64,000 bases of DNA from Helichrysum umbraculigerum (taxonomy: Eukaryota; Streptophyta; Magnoliopsida; Asterales; Asteraceae): assembly GCA_949592205.1 (NCBI GenBank), contig CATIUR010000001.1:191001-255000 (forward strand), given 5' to 3'. This document shows, in pieces, positions 9,338-19,933 of the stretch. Each line of letters opens with the position of its first letter. The first letter of the stretch is position 1. A program made the translations under genes and the position numbers. The notes under the pieces were generated by a model. The model did not search any database. It was not told where the DNA came from and saw only the letters and a list, made by a program, of their open reading frames with translations.

Positions 9338-10309
9338 TTATTCGGAGTCGATAAGGTGAATTTTGCGTCTTTTTGGGCAGTCCTTCTTGTAATGACCAGG
9401 TTCCTTACATTTGAAGCATATCCTTCGAGAGTCGGGATTGGCAGGAACTCTGCAGTCCCGGATTACGTGTCCATATCGTTGGCATCTTTCGCAGGGTAAT
9501 CCGCAATATCCGTCATGATGACGTTTGCAGCCGTGACAAAATGGTTTGTTACCCGCATAGCCTTGTCTGTTGTTGGGTTCAGCAGCGTAGGACCTCAAGG
9601 GTTCAGGTTGATTCGTTGGAATTTGGCTAGAGCTGGAACTTCCATTCCCTTTTTCTTGATTGTTTTCTGTCGCAGGTGGCCCGCGTCGAACCACCTGTGC
9701 CATGAGTCTGTGAGCCATGCGAATAGCCTCTTCAATAGTAGTGGGTTTAGAGGCGGTGACCATTCCCTCAATTAGCAACGGGAGTCCCCCAATGTACCTC
9801 CCGATTCGTTTGTTTTCAGGGTTTACTATGTTTGGACAAAGGGATGCTAGTTGTTGGAAGCGATTGGTATATGTTTCGATGTCGTTGTCTTTTACGGTGA
9901 GATACCAAAGTTCGTCCTCAAGTTTGTGAAGTACTTCGATGGGGCAATACTTGTCCTTCATGATTTGTTTCAGGTCTTCCCATGGAATTTCGTGAGCAGT
10001 GTCGATTCCTATATTTCGGGCGTGAAAATTCCACCAGGTAAAGGCATCATCCTGTAGGGTGGATGTGGCATACATGACTTTGCAGTCGTCGGGGCAGTTG
10101 CACATGTGGAAAATAGATTCCATTCTCTCGAACCATCGAATTAATCCGACAGCTCCTTCAGTCCCGACGAAGTTTGGAGGTTCGCACCTCAGGAAATCCC
10201 TAAAAGTGCAAGGCTTTACTTGGTTCTGAGCAGCTAGGGTTGCAGTCACTGCTTGATTAATGATTTGATCTTGCTCAGCTCGAGTGAAAGTTGGTCGTTT
10301 AGGAGGCAT
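9338..10309 (-). CDS. Gag polyprotein of element B, with two CCHC zinc knuckles
   Basis: I start at the Met of M-P-P-K-R-P (10309) because the intact chromovirus gag begins M-P-P-R-R; an in-frame Met nine codons upstream is possible. The 323-residue protein has the gypsy gag capsid core with G-T-E-G-A-V-G-L-I-R-W-F-E-R-M-E-S at about 50-66, and T-W-W and K-Y-C-P motifs following. Near the C-terminus are two CX2CX4HX4C knuckles (C-E-R-C...C and C-F-K-C...C) that bind RNA. It ends 13 residues after the second knuckle, before any protease. It is related to, but clearly diverged from, the gag of element 1. There is no internal stop, so a working capsid protein is plausible. Confidence 0.93.
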   Translation of the reverse strand: MPPKRPTFTRAEQDQIINQAVTATLAAQNQVKPCTFRDFLRCEPPNFVGTEGAVGLIRWFERMESIFHMCNCPDDCKVMYATSTLQDDAFTWWNFHARNIGIDTAHEIPWEDLKQIMKDKYCPIEVLHKLEDELWYLTVKDNDIETYTNRFQQLASLCPNIVNPENKRIGRYIGGLPLLIEGMVTASKPTTIEEAIRMAHRLMAQVVRRGPPATENNQEKGNGSSSSSQIPTNQPEPLRSYAAEPNNRQGYAGNKPFCHGCKRHHDGYCGLPCERCQRYGHVIRDCRVPANPDSRRICFKCKEPGHYKKDCPKRRKIHLIDSE

Positions 10310-11550
10310 GATTCTTGAGCAAGAATGAAATGACAAAGTGTGAGATCTTTAATCAAAGATGATGATTATTACAATGACATAAGTAGCTAACTTGAGTTGG
10401 AATTTATGATACACGGGATCCTACGATCCTTGACGTTGAAGTTTTTGATATTGTAGGTGGCAGGCGTATCACTGCCCTTTTGTATTGTTGGTACAACAGT
10501 TTAAGTAACCGTTGTCTAGTTTTCTTTAGTTAAGTTATCATGAATCTCATGTTTTTCGAGTGTTTTGACCAGTTGAGTTGTAGTTTCTAGGTGCGGTCGT
10601 ACCATGACCGGGTTGTGTTTTCTATGTAGTCAATCCAAGACCATGTTGTTGTGAGTGTCCAACGGACTATATCGTAGTACTAGAATATTATACGGCCATT
10701 CATGCCTGTGTATGTGACAACTACAGTGTCCTTGGTGATGTTGAAGCAGGGTCCACCATCACAACCCATGTGTGTGGTGACATCATTGTGTATTTATTGA
10801 TTGAAGCATTACATGCTTAATTGGTATTATATACATATATGGTGTACACGTAACTATACAAGTATACGTACATAATAAGAGTCAAGTGTGGCACCTCGTG
10901 CCCAGTTAAGTAAATGTATATGTATATATGTAAGTCGTACATGTAACCATAACAAGTCTACATGCATAGTTGAAGTAGCACCTAGTGCTATAATGCAGTG
11001 CTATCAGCACAGTGATTGAAATACTAATGTTTTGTAATTGTAGTACCAAAGTACCATGAAACGCAGCACCACGTGCTGTAATGAAGTGCCCGCGGCATTA
11101 AAATTGTAGTACCCATGTACTATGAATGTAGCATCAACATGCTACAATTTGTAGTGTTGACCTACTATGAGGTCAGCATTAACGTGTCCATATTGTGGTA
11201 TTAACATACCATGAAATCGTAGCACTACGTGCCATGTGTTGTTTGATTTGTAGCCCCAAGGCCAAAATGTGTTTGTTGATTTGTTTTAAATTTCGTGAAC
11301 GTTTAGCATGTGCGGGTTTCCATTCCCATTGAATACGTTTGTACCTCCTTCCCGAGGTTCAGTGACATATGTGATGTCCTCCTATGCGTACATAAGGAGA
11401 AAAGTGTCGAGTCGTGATAGTCAGGAAGACGGCGATGTGCCTCTTCGCGAGTATGTATTGGTTCAGCGGATTTGATGGTATATATATACTCAATATATAT
11501 ATAAGTACGTAAAAGTTTTACACATGTAAGGCCTATTCATATATACCTAC
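10310..11550 (-). other. Long untranslated leader of element B
   Basis: About 1.2 kb between the conserved packaging-like leader and the gag start, AT-rich and without a credible reading frame. It contains the hairpin array at 10890-11232 and several TATATA stretches. Confidence 0.7.
10890..11232 (-). repeat. Array of covarying hairpins in the leader of element B
   Basis: Plus-strand arms: GGCAC/GTGCC (10890), TAGCAC/GTGCTA (10976), GTGCT/AGCAC (10998), GTAC/GTAC with flanking TAG...CCA (11041), CAGCAC/GTGCTG (11064), TAGTAC/GTACTA (11107), TGTAGCAT/ATGCTACA (11127), TGGTAT/ATACCA (11196), GCAC/GTGC (11222). Loops are 3-4 nt, and from 10976 units follow every ~20-45 bp, several ending in ATGAA or AATG. 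One plus-strand A-C mismatch would be a G-U pair in the element's own RNA. Confidence 0.8.
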
Positions 11551-11806
11551 AGTACATATAATAGCCTAGGGTGTCTAGCACATAACAATCAGAGTCAACT
11601 ACGCATTCCTGTTTCAGTATAACCCCTTTCAGATCTTACATCATCTTTATTTAATTGTACATAGTTAGCTACGTTATGTTAAATTAAACTCATATGATGT
11701 AATCCCTGAACCAGTCATACCTAACGAGGAATACTGCCTAACGGTCATAGTCTAGGCCCTCTAAATGCAACCTAGTTCACTATAACCTTAGGCTCTGATA
11801 CCAATC
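11551..11806 (-). promoter_or_regulatory. Primer-binding site and conserved leader (candidate packaging signal) of element B
   Basis: Plus-strand GGCTCTGATACCA (11791-11803) is the complement of the initiator-methionine primer site, three bases from the 5' LTR. The next ~240 nt on the element strand align closely with 49241-49500 of element 1 (shared pieces such as CCTAAGGTTATAGTGAA and GGCCTAGACTATGACCG), although LTRs and gag are far less alike. Confidence 0.85.
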
Positions 11807-12381
11807 TGTGACACCCTCAAATTTCGGTTTGCGGAAGCTGTCGGGTCGGGTGTCACTAAATCAAATATCACAGCATAAGATACATAATGAACGACTCTAA
11901 GTGAGACGTTTGAAAATAATTATACATTTCCCAAAAATAGCACGTTTACAACGTTATGAGTTTGACAGTAAATTCCAAATACATAATTTGAAAATACTAA
12001 AGTAGATGCAGAGTAGTCCCAATTGTTGAAAATATGCGACTCGAGCTAATTAAGCCTTGAAGCAATCCTAATCCTGCTGGGCAACCTGAGAACACATGCT
12101 AAAACAGGTCAGCTATAAAGCTGGTGAGTTCATAGGATGGTTAGTTGAAAACATAAAGTAATAAAACAATTTATGTTTTGTATAGTTGTTTCCAAAATCA
12201 GTGATTTTTGATATGTAATACGTTGAAATTTGTAACACCAATGTGTAAAAGTCTAATCGAGGTATTCCATACCTAATTAGTTTGAATTATAAGTCTACCA
12301 TTGAAATTATTTGTCTAACTTAAAGTCCAAAATACCCCGTTTTGGTTGATTGTATTGTTACAAGTTACTTAGACTTGTTTG

Positions 12382-12614
12382 TTTGAAAATAATACAAGTT
12401 CAACAACTTGTCTGATTGAAAAATGATACAAGTACAACGACTTGTCTGCTGAAAATGATACAAGTACAATGACTTGTCTGCTGAAAATGATACAAGTACA
12501 ACGACTTGTCTTCTGAAAATGATACAAGTACAACGACTTGTCTGCTGAAAATGATACAAGTACAACGACTTGTCTTCTGAAAATGATACAAGTACAACGA
12601 CTTGTCTGCTGAAG
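12382..12614 (-). repeat. 32-bp tandem repeat, LTR B right copy
   Basis: Second LTR copy of the array at 6150-6382, with one unit changed (ACAACG to ACAATG). Confidence 0.92.
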
Positions 12615-13035
12615 TTGTGCCCACTGCAATACCGTGGCATCGTTTTGTACCCACTTTACCGTGGTATCGTTTTGTGCCCGCTGCAATACCGCGGCATCGT
12701 TTATGAAGTGCTCGAAAGCATAGTTGAAATGTAGAGCTAGTAGTACTACGACATACTAGCTATTGCAAATAAGTGTCGACCGTACAACGACGCGTCCGAC
12801 TTGAATGATTGTGTTAGTATGATTGTATGTATACTAATATACATAAGTAATATTAAAGTTAGCACCAAGTGCTCATGATAATATATGAACATGTAGATAT
12901 ATATATATATATATATAAATATATATATTTGTCGAATGAGTAAACGTAAGTAACAATCATGACACGCAATGAAAATAATTGATTGTATCTAAATACCTAT
13001 AAGCAAATATTTAGATATTAAGTAGTACGCTGGTC

Positions 13036-13417
13036 CTAGGTATGAATATTCATCACCTAGTTGAATTGTATTAGTATAAAGGATCTATACTAACATATGA
13101 TGTTATCGTATACTTCTAGCCTAAAGCCTAGCAAGTATATTAGGGTTCTGAATTGTATTGGCAATATTAGTTCCTAAAAGAGAAACTAATTCTGTAAATA
13201 TATATATGTTGTCTAGTGTAGGTAGAACTAACCAGTTCTAATGTATTTGATAATATTGTCCCGTGACAATATGGCCAATGAATAGTGATAACTATATCAA
13301 GTTATGACTAGGTAATTGTTTTCCAACTATCTGATAGTGTATGATTGTGACCTATCTAGGTTAGGTCCTGATATTGTTTCAAAACAAGCTGTTGGGTGTA
13401 ATTCCTAAGTATTACAC
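13036..13417 (-). repeat. Eleven successive hairpins, LTR B right copy
   Basis: Second LTR copy of 6802-7183; I see no change in any arm. Confidence 0.85.
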
Positions 13418-13901
13418 ATTTGTATTACATACAGTAATAAAATTGATTGTGAATTATAAAAGATTATTAATATAATTCGAAAACAGTTGTTGTGCATGTG
13501 TTTCACCCCAAAAACAGTAAAACAGTTGAAAAAGTGGGGCTATGAAACTCACCTGAGGAGCTAGCGTCCTAATGCAGCGAATCGTATCGATAATAATCTC
13601 CTAGTGTCCTAAACACGTGAGATTTCGTGTAAGTGAATGGATATTTATATAAATCATCCAAGTTTGTTATTTATTTGGGTTGTTTGTACTTGACGAGTTT
13701 GTTATATCTTTACGTTTGAACTTCGTAAAGAAATTGCGTGTCGTTTATCTCGTATTGAAATTATATTTAGAAAATATAATTAAGTTGTTTTCGTATAAAA
13801 AGTGTATATAAACGTGTCTCGGTTCATATATAAGTTGCGTATACGTTTCCGGATAAGTTTGACGTTTTAAAAGTGAGTTTTTAGTTCAAAAACTGATAAT
13901 A

Positions 13902-14280
13902 GCGACACTTCATGCGTCACTGAGGGGTTTATAGCGTCACTAGGCTAGTGACTCAGAAGTTTGGAAAATTCAGCATTTTAGCGACACTTAATTAGTGCCG
14001 CTATGAGGTTAGTGACGCATATAGCGTCACTTAGGAAGTGACGCAGAGGGCTTAGTGACGCAGTTCGTTTCTACCGAAAGTGGTGGTTTCTGCTGAAGAT
14101 AGCGACACTCGAGAAGTGCCGCATGTTTCTGCCGAAAGTTATGAGTGCGTCACTATAGAAGTGACGGTATAAATGTTTTAGCGGCACTCAGGTAGTGTCG
14201 CTATAAGGGCGACTGATAGACATAGCGTCACTTAGGAAGTGACGCGGTACTGTTTTTGGTCTGTGGGCGACACTCCCATC
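13902..14280 (-). repeat. Alternating inverted-repeat array, LTR B right copy
   Basis: Second LTR copy of 7668-8046. Confidence 0.9.
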
Positions 14281-15124
14281 TGTTCGACGGGTTTTCACCC
14301 AAAACCACGGATCGAGCTCAAAAACTCCAAAATCGACATCAACAAACTTATATAATGATGATATATGATGAAACAAGTGATATAAACATGTATTTAGGTG
14401 TAGATCGAAGGTTTTCTTACCAAATAAAATGAGATCCGAAAATGGAGAAAATGATGATGAAATCGGATGATGTTGATGATGAAGATGATGATGTTGCAGC
14501 TGATGATGACGATGGTGATGGTGGTGACGTGCGGCGGTGGTGGTGATGGTCCGATGGTGGTGATGATGGATGGTGTTGTATGGTGGTGATGAGAGGAGAG
14601 AAAGAGATAGAGAAAAGATGAAAAAAAAATGAGAAGAAAGAAATGGGGAAAGGGGAGGCCGGCTCACCCTTTTTGGTGGGTTGGTTTCCCCCAATTCGCG
14701 GTATAAAATACCCGTGTTTTCGTACCCGTTCGCAAAATAAATTTATTATTTTGTTTTTATAATTTCATTTGTATGTTTCGTAATGTTTTGAAAATATTTT
14801 TGGAACAAAGTTTTATAACTTTATTTCGCGTTGTCCCAACTAAATAGGACGCGTTTTTAAATCCAAAACTAATGATAATTTTGTACGCTTAATGTTTTTG
14901 TCTAACTGTGTGACGTTTATTGTAACTAATAAAATATTAGTTTTGAAATTTTGACACCGAAGTTTGGACGCGTAAATTTTCGTTATTTGGGCCAATTTAT
15001 TATTATATATATTTATATATATATATATATATAATCTTTGGATACTAACGATTTGTAGCGTATAAATACGAATATTTGAAGTTGTAAAATTGGCGCGAAA
15101 ATTACTTTTTGACGAGGTGTCACA

Positions 15125-15129
15125 CTTAA
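15125..15129. repeat. Target-site duplication CTTAA of element B (right copy)
   Basis: Partner of 5570-5574; the gag gene of C resumes here. Confidence 0.95.
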
Positions 15130-15930
15130 AATCCAAACTAACTGATCAAAGTGAAAATGTGTCAAAAATTAAGAAATTGAAGCTAGATCTTGATGCACAA
15201 ACTTATGCTAATCAAGTATGTGTTCAGGAGAAAGTAAAATTTGAAACACAGTTTTTGCAACTCAAAAAGGTCATGGAATTCTGGTGTAAGTCTACTGAAA
15301 AAGTAAATCAGTGTGTAAATAATCAGATTCCAAAAACAAGCTAAAGCTATTTTGGGAGGTGATTATGAACACGCTGCCTCACTCGTTGATTCAATAAAAG
15401 TTGATCCTGTTCTTGAACCCAAGGGTAATTTTTCAGAAGCTGTATTTGAACCCATATCAGTTTTTAGTGAGCCAAGACCAAATTATTTCACAAAAAGAAA
15501 ATTGTTCACTGATGGTTCTGATATAACAAATGGTAGTGATGAGATAAATGTTTTGAAAATTGTCAAATCATCAGTAAATTCACATCTCATCAATACCATC
15601 GCTGATAATCAAGTAATCATCAGCAACTTCACTGACACTGTATCAGTCACTCAGATAACTTCTATCAGTGACCTTAAGTTAAGGATGCAACAAGTAAAAA
15701 TCAGCAAGAGAAGTTATTTGATAGTGTCAGATCAGCAACTTAAAACAAGGAAAGTCAAAAAGACCACCTATGTAAATAAAAAATGTTATAAATGTGGTGA
15801 AAGACATCACTTGTCATCTGAATGCTCAGCCACACCTTTTTCAAAGCATAAAATTATCAGTGAGCATTCAGATACCATTTATGCAAATCAGTGGAAGCCA
15901 AAACCAAGGCTCAGTCACTATGAACCCATC
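15130..15930 (+). pseudogene. Copia gag, C-terminal part, of element C (coiled coil and zinc knuckle)
   Basis: Continuation of the gag split by B. The first part (to the stop at 15342-15344) is Lys/Leu/Gln-rich and reads as a coiled coil. A +1 shift then leads into a second frame (about 15352-15930) with the phrase S-L-V-D-S-I-K-V-D-P-V-L-E-P-K-G and one CX2CX4HX4C knuckle (C-Y-K-C-G-E-R-H-H-L-S-S-E-C). This order (gag core, coiled coil, single knuckle) is typical of Sirevirus-like copia polyproteins. A piece between 5574 and 15130 may also be deleted, because the acidic end of the first part and the coiled coil do not join smoothly. Broken by the frameshift and by the stop at 15931. Confidence 0.8.
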
Positions 15931-16078
15931 TGAGGATGGGTTCACCAGTTGAACTGATTTTGTGTGTTGATGCAGGGCTTTCTTAGGAAGACTATCTGGA
16001 CATATGACCGGATGTAAGTCCCTGCTCAGTGACTACCAAGATGAAAGAGGTCCTGATGTAGTATTTGGTGACAACTGA
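15931..16078 (+). pseudogene. Remnant of the copia protease region of element C
   Basis: Around 15995-16078 one frame reads S-G-H-M-T-G-C-K-S-L-L-S-D-Y and then R-G-P-D-V-V-F-G-D-N, the block that follows the catalytic D-S-G of copia proteases. The catalytic motif upstream is disrupted by stops and shifts. Downstream of the TGA at 16076 nothing resembling integrase, reverse transcriptase or RNase H remains, so nearly all of pol has been deleted. Confidence 0.7.
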
Positions 16079-16930
16079 TTCTTGTCAGCAAGTTTGATAT
16101 GATAAACTTAAATGAATAAATAAATTCTTTGAAATTATTTAGATATTTTTGCTTTATCTTTTACAAATTGCTTTGAATAAATATATTCACTGATTAATTG
16201 GTCTCACTGATATAATCAGCAAGTTCAGTAATCAGTTAGTTATATTCATCTTTTATTATAACTTGTAAAGTTACATGAATATCTTTTATGTCTATCTGTT
16301 TTAGTTATTGTTATTTCTCTATGTTATCTCTAGCTGATCCAGTCAGTATTCTAAGTTGTGACCTGATCAGTAAGTTGTAACATCAGAGACGTAATATTCA
16401 TTTTACCTTAGACATAATCTATATTCATTTTTTTTTAATTTTAATATATTTATCAAAATTTGAAAAATAGTGGTCCTTATCAAAACTGAACTTAAGTCTA
16501 AATAATTTAATCAGTATTCTAAGTTGTGATTAAATCAGGAAGATAAAGATTCAGCAAGATAAACCACTGCAATCGTCACTATATGATATTTATTTTTCTT
16601 TTCGGTGGTAAACCAAGAAATTGGTTATGTATCCTCAGGGATCCCAGAGATATCATTTAATGGTGAAATATAAATCGACAAATATTCGTTATATTTAATA
16701 CATTTTGTATTTAATTTAACGGATTTAAAAAATAAATGTATTTTGGTACAACGAAAAAGTCGCGTTTCTGACATTATCTTCCATACGTCAGTACACTTTT
16801 TCCGGTGCACCTCTCCCATCACCATTAATGCCACCACGCTCCACCATCATCACCCCTATACCACTACCACTAACCACCACCATCGTTCACGACTCTTCAT
16901 TTTTAACCACACAATCATCACGTTGCGTTC
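16079..16930 (+). other. Non-coding spacer of element C between protease relic and envelope-like gene
   Basis: About 850 bp of AT-rich sequence with several copies of short phrases such as TCAGTATTCTAAGTTGTGA (near 16345 and 16510). The pol deletion junction probably lies near 16080. The short frames here have no family signature. Confidence 0.55.
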
Positions 16931-17047
16931 ACTATATAATCAGTGACTTTGCCTCACTCTCACTTTTTACGCATACTTGATTTTTGAGTTCCTATAAAAA
17001 TTGAAAACCCTTCATCTTCAAAACCCTAAAATCTGCAAATCAATAAA
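16931..17047 (+). promoter_or_regulatory. Putative internal promoter of the envelope-like gene
   Basis: CTATATAATC at about 16931 looks like a TATA box. It is followed by a CT-rich stretch (CTCACTCTCACTTTT) and an A/C-rich leader with AAACCCTAAAATC before the ATG at 17048, about 110 bp downstream. Inference from sequence layout only. Confidence 0.4.
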
Positions 17048-17611
17048 ATGGCTAAATCCAAATTTTTCTTAAATTCATATACACAAACTGCAGAGATTAA
17101 AGCTCTTCGAGCCTCTGCAGTCAGTGAGGATTTAGTTGTTACAGTTCCCAAATCGAATTATTTGGGAAATGTAACTTGTTCAAAATCTGAGTATACGGAG
17201 ATAATAAACTTTTTGAACACGCATTTTATTTTTCCTGCTCTCACATTATCTCCTGAGGAAATGAACCCAGAATGGCTCAGTGAGTTCTGGTTTACCTATA
17301 CTCACTCTGTTGTCTCAGGTACTTCACAAATTCAGGGTTTTATAGATAATGGCGGTTAAAAGATAATAATCACTGTTGCCACCATCCGTACCATTTTACA
17401 ATTACCTGTACATGATGTTTATGTACCGTTGCCTGATGGAGACAATGCCAAGGGAGGCATAGTCAATCTCACTGGGATTGACTGCAAATACTCCGTTGAT
17501 GGCATCGGTAACCGTAAATACTCCACCGTACACAAATCTAAAATGGATGGTGTGTGGAATGCCCTATTTTCAAACTTTATTCAATGTTTGGGCAAAAAAA
17601 CAGGGAGCTAA
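17048..17611 (+). pseudogene. Envelope-like ORF of element C, N-terminal segment
   Basis: It starts ATG 17048 (M-A-K-S-K-F-F-L-N-S-Y) and reads S-K-S-E-Y-T-E-I-I-N-F-L-N at about residues 60-72. This resembles the N-terminal domain of the extra (envelope-like) ORF of Sireviruses in Asteraceae databases, from memory. In-frame stops at 17357-17359 and 17609-17611 and a change of frame between them break it. No signal peptide or transmembrane segment is evident, so envelope is only a conventional label by position. Confidence 0.65.
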
Positions 17612-17650
17612 GATCAATTCAGCACCCTTGAGGCACAAATCAGCTGGTCA

Positions 17651-18520
17651 ATGGTCAACTCTCTAAAAGTTGACTATGCAAGTGTTATTTTCAATGAGTT
17701 GGTTAACCGAGTCGCTGAGCTTTCCAGGGCAAAATATGTGCCCTATCCTAGGTTTCTATCACTGATCTTTAAATATCAGTTTGAAGCCTATGATAGAGTC
17801 TCTTTCAAAGGTTTTGAGCTAACCCTGGTAGGAGCTCAAATATTTTCAAAACCAGCGACTGTGCCTCTCCCTGATTTTATGAAAACAAAGGGAGTACTTG
17901 CACCCCAGCCTATCATTGTTGTACATCCGTCCGCTTCTGCCCCCCCATCGACTACGTCACTGACCACACCCCCAGTGACTACTATGGTCAAACCACCAAC
18001 CAAGAAATCCTCCACCGATCCAAAGAAAAAATCAAAATTAGGGTCCCTGACATTAACGGATCAGGGACGTATCAAAAAGAAGACATCTAAGGACGCCAAG
18101 AGTGAAGCGGAGACTGAACGTTCAGTCCCTGTGGGCACTCTTGATCAACCGTCAACCACAACCAGTTCACTAGACTCCCGAAAGTCCGGTGACTTAACAA
18201 AGGGTAACCTACAGACAGCAACAATGGCTCAACCCATTGTTTGCAGTGATTCGGATGCATCCCACATCCTTCTATCGAGTCAACCCATCAGCCACTTGTC
18301 ATCCTCCCGAAAGGATGACATTTTAGACAAAGGGCTAGTGGCATCAGCGGGTGATAACACACTCAATGTTGATGTCACACCACTGGCTACAGACCCGGGC
18401 CACTCCTCATCTATCACTGCACCAACCGACAATGTCTCTCCACAGACACATGGAGAGATACAAGTTGACATCTCTGTTTCTGATGATCCATCAGCTCAAA
18501 CACAAGCTGGTGATGACTAG
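17651..18520 (+). pseudogene. Envelope-like ORF of element C, second segment
   Basis: This open segment first continues the globular domain (A-K-Y-V-P-Y-P-R-F-L-S-L-I-F at about residues 30-43). It then becomes a Ser/Thr/Pro- and Lys-rich linker with many DPKKKSK-like basic clusters. The stop TAG at 18518 ends it; the next frame starts within 12 bp, so the stop is probably a point mutation in one long gene. Codon usage and composition match the adjoining segments. The role is unknown; no enzyme motif is seen. Confidence 0.6.
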
Positions 18521-18532
18521 GAAGCCCAACCC

Positions 18533-18919
18533 ATGGATAGCTCCACATCTGATGATGAACCTTCACCGCCACCATATCTACCAATCTTCACTACATCTGC
18601 TGCCACTGAACCAACACCTACACCACCCATCACTGAACCAACACCTACACCACCCATCACTAAACCAACACCTACACCACCCATCACTGAACCAACACCT
18701 ACACCACCTATCACTGAACCGACACCTACACCACCCACCACTGAACCAACACCTAAACCACCTACCATTGAACCTACCACTACTCCATCAGCTACTATTG
18801 TCACTTCACCAATCCAAGAGTTAGATGAAATGTCTATCTCAAGTGATAATATTTCTGCAGTAGCTGGTACTGATCCCCTTGATGATACTGCTATGGGTGC
18901 AGGGGATCAGGGAGCATAA
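18533..18919 (+). pseudogene. Envelope-like ORF of element C, Pro/Thr-rich repeat segment
   Basis: In the +2 frame this encodes about seven copies of the nine-residue repeat T-E-P-T-P-T-P-P-I (27 bp at DNA level, 18605-18780), flanked by acidic sequence. It stops at 18917. The overlapping His/Leu- and Gly/Val-rich frames are shadows of the same repeat. Proline-rich repeats in this position vary in number among related elements, so copy number is not diagnostic. Confidence 0.6.
18605..18780 (+). repeat. 27-bp tandem repeat coding T-E-P-T-P-T-P-P-I
   Basis: Six to seven copies of ACTGAACCAACACCTACACC plus seven bases, decaying at the right end. The period is a multiple of three, so the frame is kept. 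Confidence 0.9.
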
Positions 18920-19069
18920 TCCAAACCACTCCCTATACCTCCATCATCTCCACAAAAACAACCTACACCACCATCACCTCAAAAAAAACAAACACCACAA
19001 CCACCTCCATCTCCGAAAACTGCTGATCAAGCCTCATTATCTACTCCCTCCTCTTCTGAGAAGCTGCTG

Positions 19070-19742
19070 TTGGAATATATTGCTTTTTCTCAGCAACAGA
19101 TCAAGCTTCTTACTGAGGACATGGAAGCCCTCAAAAGCCAAGTTGCTGATCTTACATCTGCTGTCAAAGCTCTGGCATCTGTCTATGATCATATCCCTGC
19201 CTGGAGCTCTGAGATCAGCAACAAGGTAAAAATCCTGACAAATGCTGGCCTGTCTTTTTCTCAGTCGCTGGAGACTCTATCAAAGGCCGTCTCTGAACTC
19301 ACTACTACAACAAGGATAAATTTCCTTACTCACGATGAATCTATCTCTGCTCTCTCTGCTCAACAAAAGGAAATGGCAGCTTCTGTTCTTCAATACATTG
19401 AGGCAAATGATAAAGTTATCTCTTCCATGACTGCACATCATCAAGCTACTAAAGCTGAAGTTGTTGCACTCCGCATTGATAACAGGAAACTTTATCGCTG
19501 GATCAAGGAGTGTGTAGCATCTTTTTATGATGAAAAGGGGGAGAAACTAGTTGCTGACAATACCGATTCTATCAATGGAGATGTTGCTCACAGAAATGTA
19601 TTGTTAGAGTCTTTTGGCCTTCGGTCTATCCCTGAAAAGCCAGACCTTGAAGCTGCTGAAGTTGCTGAACTTTCTTGGGTTGAGATGGATACAGAAGATG
19701 ATGAATATGAATTTGAAGAAATTCACTTCCCTGAGTTCCATC
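19070..19742 (+). pseudogene. Envelope-like ORF of element C, coiled-coil segment (cut by a MITE)
   Basis: An open frame rich in Leu/Lys/Glu/Ser with heptad-like spacing (for example L-T-E-D-M-E-A-L-K-S-Q-V-A-D-L and later A-L-S-A-Q-Q-K-E-M-A-A-S-V-L) indicates a long coiled coil, followed by an acidic stretch rich in Glu and Asp. The native frame runs to F-P-E-F-H-P and is cut by the MITE at 19743; the apparent C-terminus ending G-G-S-R-P-P comes from the MITE. The gene resumes at 19934 after the 8-bp duplication. Confidence 0.65.
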
Positions 19743-19925
19743 CAGGGGCGGAGTTAGAGGGGGGCATGGGGGGCAGTCGCCCCCCCTAGAAATCTAGAAT
19801 TGTGGAAAAAAATTAAATTTTTAAGGTTATTAGTGACAATTTTGAAGTTTTGCCCCCCCAAATTGATAGGGAAAAAATATAAAAAAATTGGGCCCCCCTT
19901 ACGAAATATCCTAGCTCCGCCCCTG
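19743..19925. mobile_element. hAT-type MITE, 183 bp
   Basis: Terminal inverted repeats CAGGGGCGGAG / CTCCGCCCCTG, flanked by the 8-bp duplication GTTCCATC (19735-19742 and 19926-19933). An 8-bp duplication with CAGGG ends is the hAT signature. Inside are G- and C-runs and an AT-rich core; no coding capacity. Confidence 0.92.
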
Positions 19926-19933
19926 GTTCCATC

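Larger units (their letters stand above)
5575..15124 (-). mobile_element. Element B: complete gag-only (TR-GAG-like) non-autonomous gypsy retrotransposon
   Basis: Two LTRs (5575-8888 and 11807-15124) of 3314 and 3318 bp flank a 2918-bp internal region on the minus strand, with 5-bp target duplications CTTAA. The LTRs differ by about five substitutions plus short TA-repeat length changes, so the insertion is young. The inside holds, in element order, a primer-binding site, a ~1.45-kb leader with a hairpin array, one gag frame and a polypurine tract; no protease, reverse transcriptase, RNase H or integrase is present. This matches the published idea of TR-GAG elements (terminal repeats plus gag only). 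Mobilisation would need enzymes from an autonomous relative such as element 1. Confidence 0.93.
11807..15124 (-). mobile_element. 5' LTR of element B (right in window)
   Basis: Same features as the left copy, shifted by 6232-6236 bp. The differences I see are single bases at about 12037, 12471, 12812, 13799 and 14458 (position in this copy) and two TA-repeat length changes. Confidence 0.92.

Noticed and set aside
18351..18824. His/Leu-rich and Gly/Val-rich frames over the Pro/Thr repeat
   Set aside because: Shadows of the T-E-P-T-P-T-P-P-I coding repeat in other frames.
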